Source: Monoraphidium neglectum
Lineage: Eukaryota; Chlorophyta; Chlorophyceae; Sphaeropleales; Selenastraceae
Assembly (NCBI RefSeq): GCF_000611645.1
Contig: NW_014012961.1
Coordinates: 1-18,289, forward strand
Direction: 5' to 3'
Length of the DNA stretch: 18,289 nucleotides
Below are positions 12,901 to 18,289 of this stretch, piece by piece; within the stretch, counting starts at the first letter, position 1; each line of letters starts with the position of its first letter. The notes beneath the pieces were generated by a model. That model was not told the origin of the DNA, ran no database searches, and was given only the letters and a program-made list of their open reading frames with translations. The position numbers were made by a program, and so were the translations under genes.

Positions 12901-15590
12901 GCAGCTACGCCATTGTGCGCCTCTTATCTGACTCGTTCTGATCTGCCTGGTTGGCGCTAAACGGCTAACCTGGCTGCTGCGACGGTGCTTCTCGGCCATG
13001 TTTGCCACGCGCACAGCTGAACGGCCAGTGCGAGGCGGCTGGCAGATTGCGAGGCGCCGCATTTGGAGGCCCCTGCAGCCAGTTCGGCAGCAAGTGCCGC
13101 ATGTGGGAGGTGGTGGACTTTGCTTCTGGTGCGTTCGCTTTTGGGACAAGGGTGAAGGGATGGTGCACAAGGACCGCCTTGAAGTCATGGCTGCGCGCAA
13201 AGCATGATAACTCCCGCAATGGCCGGGGACGGCGGCAGATCCCCAGCCATCGCGGCTGACGTGGCCCCCCAAAACATCTCTCATCCGTCCATCAGATCCG
13301 TGTCGGTCTTTGCATGCACCCAAATGCACACCGACCTGCTCCTGCCTGGGCCGGCCACGCACACTCCTCTCATCTGACCCCCCCCCAGTGGCGCCGGGGG
13401 TGTACGTGACAAAGTGGAGCGACCAGGACCGCGCACGCACGCCGTTTTCAACCGAGTGGTGCGGCGCCCTCGCTCGCTGCAGCCCAGCGGGGGCCCCCAA
13501 AGCAAGCCTGGGGGCTGTTGCAGCACTCGCGCTTGGATCGACCACCCCTCAACACGCTTTGGGCGCTGCCAGCGCACTTTTCATGGCACTTTGCTAATCA
13601 CGCGTCGCCCTACCAGACACACATACGTTCGCCACCCGCACGTCGGCCCGTCAATTCACCCTTGAGTTTGCAGCTGTCTGGCCCCACCCCTCCGGAATGC
13701 GCGCAGGTACGTCATTTCTGACGAGCTGGACCCCAATGCCCTCAAGTTCGGCCCAGCTTTCAACAACATCAACACAGTGACAGCCTCCGCCTTTGACACG
13801 CTGCTTACTGGCAGGTGCGCCCAAGGGCCAGCCAGTGTGCGCGGGGCTGGCGGGTACAGCTGCCCCCGCGGTGCCCTGCACAGCACGGTTTCAGGTTGCC
13901 TCGCTCGCTTCTGTGGCAACAGCAAGGACCTTTGCCCCTCAGGCTCCTCTTGTTCACAACACTCAGTCATCAACCGACCATGCATGCCACCAATTGCGCC
14001 AATTGGCCCCTCCATTCATGCCTGCAGGCTGCGCGGCAAGCTCTTTGCGCCGAAGCAGCTGGATTATGGCAGCACGTATGCCAGCAAGTTTGAGCGGCTA
14101 GATGACGGTCGGCTCATCATCAACACGGTCCGAACCGCCGCGCGTCCTCGGCACGCCTGCAACCAGTCGTCTGTGCAAATGCAGTGAATACTGCACTTCG
14201 CGCCTTGATTTTGCCTGTTTTTGCGCCGCTGCTTGCATCGGGTTGCAACAGACCCTACGACACACAACACACCTGGCCCTGACTGTGCCACGGCCGTGGC
14301 CTTGGCTCCCTCTTCCCATCTCCCAGTGGATTATGGACAGCTTCATTGGCTGCATTGACTCGTGCTCGGACAATACAGCCCCCGGAAATGCTTACGTCAA
14401 GCGGGCGCCCTTCAAGGGTGCGCTACAGCTGGCCCGGCTGGTGACCTTCAACCCTGAGACACGCAGCGTGGCGCTGTTCCCCATCGATGAGTCGCGCCGC
14501 TTGCGTCACCAAAAGGTGGGTGTCGCATGCGTTGTTTATTATTTTGCCTCCCCCGGTCCCCTCAAGGGAAGAGCAGAGGACGATGGGGTGCGTGGCATGA
14601 TTGGGGACAAAAATGGCTGTGCGCAGGCGGACAGGGCTGGGGCCGGAGGAGGTGGGCGCCGAAGGATGGGCATGTGGATAGACCGGGTCAACTGCTTGCA
14701 GCGCACTTTGGGATTGGCGGTTTTACCACTGCCAGCTGCACCCCTGTACTTCCATCACCTGCATTTCGTTGCGAGGCTTGTGTGTCAACCAGTGCAAGTT
14801 CACCAGTGCAAGTTCACCCCTCTCCCAGCAACCTGCATGTGCCTGCCTCAAACCCATTTGCCACCCACAGCTCGTGGACATCGCAAATCCGACCCTACCA
14901 CCTGGCGGGGCGCCCTTGATCCTTTTGAACGAGTCGCGCATCGCAGCTATGCCCACCCAGCCCTCCGCTGCCGCCACTGCTGCCGCCAACACCTCACGCG
15001 CCCACACGCGGCAGCTTGAGGCGCGCTTGCTATTTACGGTTGCTCCCAAGGCCGGCAGCGCCGCAGCGAACTTTTCTGTGGGTGCCCGCTTGCTGCTGGG
15101 CGCGGGTGCGTACGTCGACATCACACTTGCAGGCACTGCCGCACCATCTGCTGGCGATGCGCCCCAGGCGGGCCACACGCAGCGGCAGCAGCAGGCAGGG
15201 CAAGTTATATCTGCGCTGAGCGTGAGCGTCCAAAAGGCCAAGGTAGGCGGCTACACCCCAGCCACTGTCGAGGGGGGACCAGTCCCGCTGCCGGTTGCGG
15301 CGCCGCCACCACTCAACCCTAATGTCTCTGGCGTCACGACTGCTGCTGTCCCGTGGGCTCTGCCCTCAAAGCCGCTAGCTCTCGATATTTGGGTGGACCA
15401 TTCCGTGCTTGAGGTGTACGCGATGCAGGGGCTGGGACGTGTCACCAGCCGCATATACCCTGCAGACGAAGCAGCTGCGTGGGGCATGAGTGTTTTTGGG
15501 TCTGCCGCTGGCGGAAGTGTTGTGTCCCTCAAGGCTGCTGAGGTGTGGTCCTTGGACAACGCTTTTGCAGGGCAGCCTCCCCTGTGCTGA
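9999..15590 (+). CDS. Glycoside hydrolase family 32 beta-fructofuranosidase (acid invertase-like), secreted or vacuolar, about 719 aa
   Basis: Predicted to hydrolyse terminal beta-D-fructofuranosides such as sucrose or fructan. Exons: 9999-10131, 10380-10452, 10763-10791, 11021-11082, 11247-11391, 11637-11806, 12123-12269, 12463-12564, 13017-13128, 13389-13458, 13707-13814, 14028-14127, 14327-14515, 14871-15590 (TGA). All are GT-AG and in phase. The start at 9999 puts a hydrophobic signal segment (about 8-24) at the N terminus; an in-frame ATG at 9888 would add 37 residues and suggest a membrane anchor. GH32 motifs: PGYHITAPYGWLNDPHG with nucleophile Asp83; DFNGIWSGAS; FRDTT with transition-state Asp214; MWEVVDF with acid/base Glu318; LDYGSTYASK (395-404); and a C-terminal beta-sandwich ending DIWVDHSVLEVYA...RVTSRIYP. 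Oddities: NDPHG where NDPNG is usual, RDT for RDP, and EVV where plant enzymes have EC(V/P). The three catalytic acids remain, so it should be active. The exact substrate cannot be told from sequence. The exon 10 donor has an alternative one codon earlier. Confidence 0.92.
10763..10791 (+). other. 29-nt micro-exon of the GH32 gene
   Basis: Flanked by CGCAG on the left and a GTGAGG donor on the right. It contributes one base of Arg69, residues PGYHITAPY (70-78) and one base of Gly79. Without it the frame breaks between exons 2 and 4 and the conserved lead-in to the nucleophile motif is lost. Confidence 0.88.
12347..12364 (+). other. Possible 18-nt optional micro-exon of the GH32 gene
   Basis: A segment encoding APAANA, preceded by GTCTAG and followed by a good GTAAGC donor. 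It lies between exons 7 and 8, which are both phase 0, so inclusion keeps the frame and gives 725 aa. The family alignment fits with or without it in this loop. Confidence 0.4.
12601..12639 (+). other. G-rich tract with quadruplex potential in GH32 intron 8
   Basis: Seven runs of three or more G on the coding strand with short TT/CT/T/TCA spacers, including two near-copies of a 12-nt unit. Inside the 452-nt intron 12565-13016, shortly after its donor. Confidence 0.6.
14788..14818 (+). repeat. Two tandem copies of a 14-nt unit in GH32 intron 13
   Basis: The unit ACCAGTGCAAGTTC is repeated exactly and immediately, followed by ACC. Located about 55-80 nt before the exon 14 acceptor. Likely a small slippage duplication. 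Confidence 0.85.
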
Positions 15591-16246
15591 TGATGCACGC
15601 CAGACTTAGGAAATCAATCCTGATATGTATGTTGACAACAGCTGGTTTCCTTTTGGTGATGTATGTTTATTTGGTGGCTGCAGTTATTGTGTGGGGCCAT
15701 CCTTGTGGCAATAACAGGCTGGCTTTGACAAGTAACAGCAAAGCTTTTGCATTCGACTTCGTGGCTCACCCAGTGGTTTGGTGGGCGTGCTCAGCTGGTT
15801 TCATCAGAAAGTACATCACATAACTGACAATGCAACATGGACTTACACAGATGCATCACAGATGTGATGCCCGCAAATGGCGAGGTTAGTGCAGAGCTCA
15901 CACTTTATTGTGGTGAACCGCCCCAACTACAAACAAGCAGGTGATGTATGTCGTGCCTACACTCCAGAGTACCAATTACAGCAGATGAGGCAATGTTCTC
16001 TTGTACTGCAAGGCAGTCCACATTTCTCGCGTCGTTTCAGCAAGCTGGCTGAACCTAAATTGATCACTCAACAACCACATGCAGCCACCAATGGCACAGG
16101 CACAGTGCCAGGCACCTGTGGCGCGATGTGCCACGCAGCTGGCTAGCCGTTTGTGCTTCCCTGTTGACTGACATCACCAAGCCTACTGCAGTTGCAACAC
16201 ACTCCTAGCTCTGTTCGTATCAGCAATTTCTTCGTCGGTCACATGT
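15591..16246. other. Convergent 3' UTR / intergenic stretch between GH32 and the right-hand gene
   Basis: No supported coding exon. Composition is less GC-rich than the genes. Minus-strand TGTAA motifs (TTACA on plus) occur at 15976-15980 and 15843-15847 and could end the right-hand gene. I found no TGTAA on the plus strand for GH32; its signal may be a variant. Confidence 0.5.
15976..15980 (-). terminator. Candidate TGTAA poly(A) signal for the right-hand gene
   Basis: TTACA on plus, 267 nt past the stop codon of the minus-strand gene; a second copy at 15843-15847. Motif and position only. Confidence 0.35.
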
Positions 16247-17808
16247 TCAGGCCTTGACTGCCTGCAGCAGCATGCTCTCCGGCAGACCCTTGATCATTGA
16301 CGCGGTCAGGTCATCGCTCAGCAGCATCAGCCCTGCAGCAAGGTGACAGCAATGAAGTCAGGCGGGTTCCCCTGCCAAGGAGCAGCACAGCGGCTACTGA
16401 TAACACCTGTCTTAGCCTAGTGTTTCAAGAAGGGCACCTGGCTGGAATGTTTCTCTGCATTTTTTTTGCTGGCGCGCAAGCCATCTGGCAGGCGGGTAGT
16501 AACCCATGCCACTAACATCCCACACACCTGCTTGGGCGCCCGTGCGGGAAATGTTGGCATGCAGGAGCCCAGCGCGAAGCTCCCAGCTGCCAGTGTGTGG
16601 CACGAGTGTCACCACCCGCACGTCAGCAGGTCCATCTGTGCCCTACGGTTTGTTGGCGGTGACGCATAAGGTTGAGACTTTTAAAAAACCCGGCATTCAA
16701 GCACGACTTGGGCGCAAGCAGTCTGCATGGCAATGTGCGAGGACAAGATTAAGCGGCATTATGAGGTGATTGCTCCGCTGGTGTGCAAGCACTGGTTGTC
16801 ACGGTTGATACTCCACGCACTTGAGGGCAGTTTTGGCTACCGCACAGATGGGTGACACAGCAGCCAAGTAAGAGGCACACGTGACTCATCATCATAGCCC
16901 CTTCCTGGGCCAGGGTAACAGGGATATGATAGGGCTGGGGCTGCTTGACAAAGCTCACCGGCAGCTGCCGCATCCAGATCGCCAGGCGCTGTTCTGGCGC
17001 CGCACCCCACTCCTGCAGGCGCTCCGCGCTCTCCACAAGCGACACCACCGGCGCGAACGATGCCACGAGGTTGCCACGCTCGGCGTCCCCAGGTGTGGGG
17101 ACGTTGCGCAGGTTGAGGTGCTGGATTGCAGGGCCTGTGAGACCAGGTGGGATTCCGGGAGAGCTTACAGTGGTGTGCACAAGGGTTTCGAGTTGAATCG
17201 TGCCGTGGTCGTCTCACCGTGGCGGCGACGCCTCAGATGACAAGAAAAATGCTTAGAATACAGCTCATTTTAGCTGTTCCCCTGGAATGCCTACCTGCGT
17301 GCTCGCTGTAGGTCACGGGCTCCAGCGTGCCGGTGGGTGCAGCCACGACCTTGTCGGGTTGGTCCAGGACCGCCCGCAGGAAGGCGCGCCTGCAAGCGAG
17401 CCAAGTAGCAACGAATCCATAGATGTAAGTACCATGTGTTCATTTCAAGATTAGTAAAACTAACTTGATACAAGGGGGGGGATCAGTGTGCCGTGGGGAG
17501 CATGGAGTAGGATCGGCTTGTGCGCCTGCTGACCTCACCCGCCCAATTACTCACACGAAAATGTCCTGACTGGCACCTTCATCTCCTTTCAAGCAAAACG
17601 CGTCCCCGGGGCGGAGCCCTGCGCCTGCGATCAATTCTGCGAGGTGCGCAGTTGCTCCGTCGCCCGTGGACAGCATCGTAAATTGCCGTCCAGTCCACTC
17701 GGCGGACCCTGCAGCTCGTGCAACGCAGGGTGCGCGGCGCATTGGCAGCCGTGCCCGGAGCGGCACGACGACGCCACCTCCAACGCGCGCTGTAAATGCA
17801 GTCTGCAT
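16247..17808 (-). CDS. Unassigned multi-exon protein, about 263-278 aa, with two weakly B3-like segments
   Basis: I do not firmly recognise this gene. Exons in transcript order: 17808-17555, 17389-17295, 17134 to about 16886 or 16841, 16635-16528, 16332-16247 (TGA). Phases agree at every junction; the exon 3 donor is uncertain because GTCACG and GTAGCC both give phase 1. The modelled start is ATG at 17808 (MQTAFTARVGGG), but the frame stays open upstream to 18012, so a longer N terminus or earlier exons are possible. Segment 1 (about residues 35-85) contains WTGRQFTMLSTGD and GAGLRPGDAFCLKGDE. Segment 2 contains LPVSFVKQPQPYHIPVTL, VRVVTLVPHTGSWELRAG and GLMLLSDDL. This order recalls the LP..F...VTL..G..W.V...GW..F....L..GD pattern of plant B3 transcription-factor domains, but that is a by-eye inference. 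No signal peptide or membrane span is visible. Coding potential rests on five splice-compatible exons with normal, non-repetitive composition. Confidence 0.6.
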
Positions 17809-18289
17809 GGGTGATGTGGTTGCCAGGTTGTTGGTTACTACTAAATTGGCATGGTAGGGGCTGTCCGAAGTGCTGATGAGGGCATGGCCATGAGGCAGGC
17901 GGACAGTCACAAGGGCTGCAACAGTTTTGTGTGAGGTGTTTGGTGAGCAGGCTTTGCTTTGCTGCCCTATGTGCGTACATACACCAGTGCTCCAAGCTGC
18001 GCTATGCGCCATTGTTTGCTACCCGGCCCGCACAACCTCGCATGCACACTCAGTTGCTTACGTAGCGTGGAGCCGCACACATGTGGGGCCTTCGTACACG
18101 CCACGGCGCAGACAAAGCACAGTTTACGTATGAATGCTGCATAGACCACTTTAAGGAGCCTGGATTGCCGGCTCCTTTCAGAAATGGATCATCATGGCAA
18201 TGACTGCCCCGGGACGCTGCGCCAAACCTAATCAATCGGCTCCCAATTGCATTTCACCCCTGCATCATCACCAATGGCCTTTGTGCACA
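17809..18289. other. Region upstream of the right-hand minus-strand gene
   Basis: These 481 bases hold either its promoter and 5' UTR or additional 5' exons. A CAG acceptor directly precedes the short open stretch around 17914, and another ends at about 17805, so an upstream exon beyond the window cannot be excluded. No recognisable domain. Confidence 0.4.

Noticed and set aside
15545..15823. 92-codon hydrophobic plus-strand frame after GH32
   Set aside because: It overlaps the GH32 C terminus in another frame. Hydrophobicity comes from T-rich 3' UTR sequence and there is no independent promoter or domain evidence.
16909..16946. AGGGTAACAGGGATATGATAGGG, resembling pieces of an I-SceI-type homing site, and TTATCCCTA at 9591-9599
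   Set aside because: Only parts of the 18-bp I-SceI site match, and the first lies inside a coding exon of the right-hand gene. Chance similarity is the simpler reading.

Overview
The window looks like nuclear DNA of a GC-rich green alga, most likely a Chlorella-like trebouxiophyte chlorophyte. The genes are intron-dense with GT-AG introns of about 140-450 nt, and donors are mostly GTGNGN. Candidate poly(A) signals are TGTAA. One gene is a thylakoid FtsH protease with a chloroplast transit peptide. The assignment rests on gene structure and content; no marker gene was available to fix the species.

Layout. (1) 2-421 (+): probable 3' end of a gene cut by the window edge, with a (CAG)15 polyglutamine tract. 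(2) 733-3885 (-): eight-exon gene for a TIPIN/Csm3/Swi3 replication-fork-protection protein (505 aa as modelled), with two introns full of CA/TG repeats. (3) 4232-8623 (+): eleven-exon gene for a type A thylakoid FtsH metalloprotease (732 aa as modelled), head-to-head with TIPIN across 346 bp. (4) 9999-15590 (+): fourteen-exon (possibly fifteen) gene for a secreted or vacuolar GH32 beta-fructofuranosidase (about 719 aa), with a 29-nt micro-exon just before the nucleophile motif. (5) 16247-17808 (-): five-exon gene for a protein of about 263-278 aa that I do not firmly recognise; two segments weakly resemble plant B3 DNA-binding domains.

The exon models were built by hand. Every junction keeps the reading frame and, for the three recognised genes, restores continuous family motifs. 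The genes do not form a pathway. They cover nuclear replication-fork stability, thylakoid protein quality control and sucrose/fructan hydrolysis, and are ordinary eukaryotic neighbours, with a divergent pair (2/3) and convergent pairs (1/2 and 4/5).

I found no bacterial-style operon, CRISPR array, transposon with identifiable ends, rRNA or tRNA. The most interesting signals are: complementary CA/TG tracts flanking TIPIN exon 7, whose skipping would switch an acidic tail to a long Ser/Arg-rich one; the micro-exon and altered catalytic motifs of the GH32 enzyme; a perfect 11-bp hairpin just upstream of that gene; two frame-neutral, stop-free introns in FtsH; and the unassigned right-hand gene.
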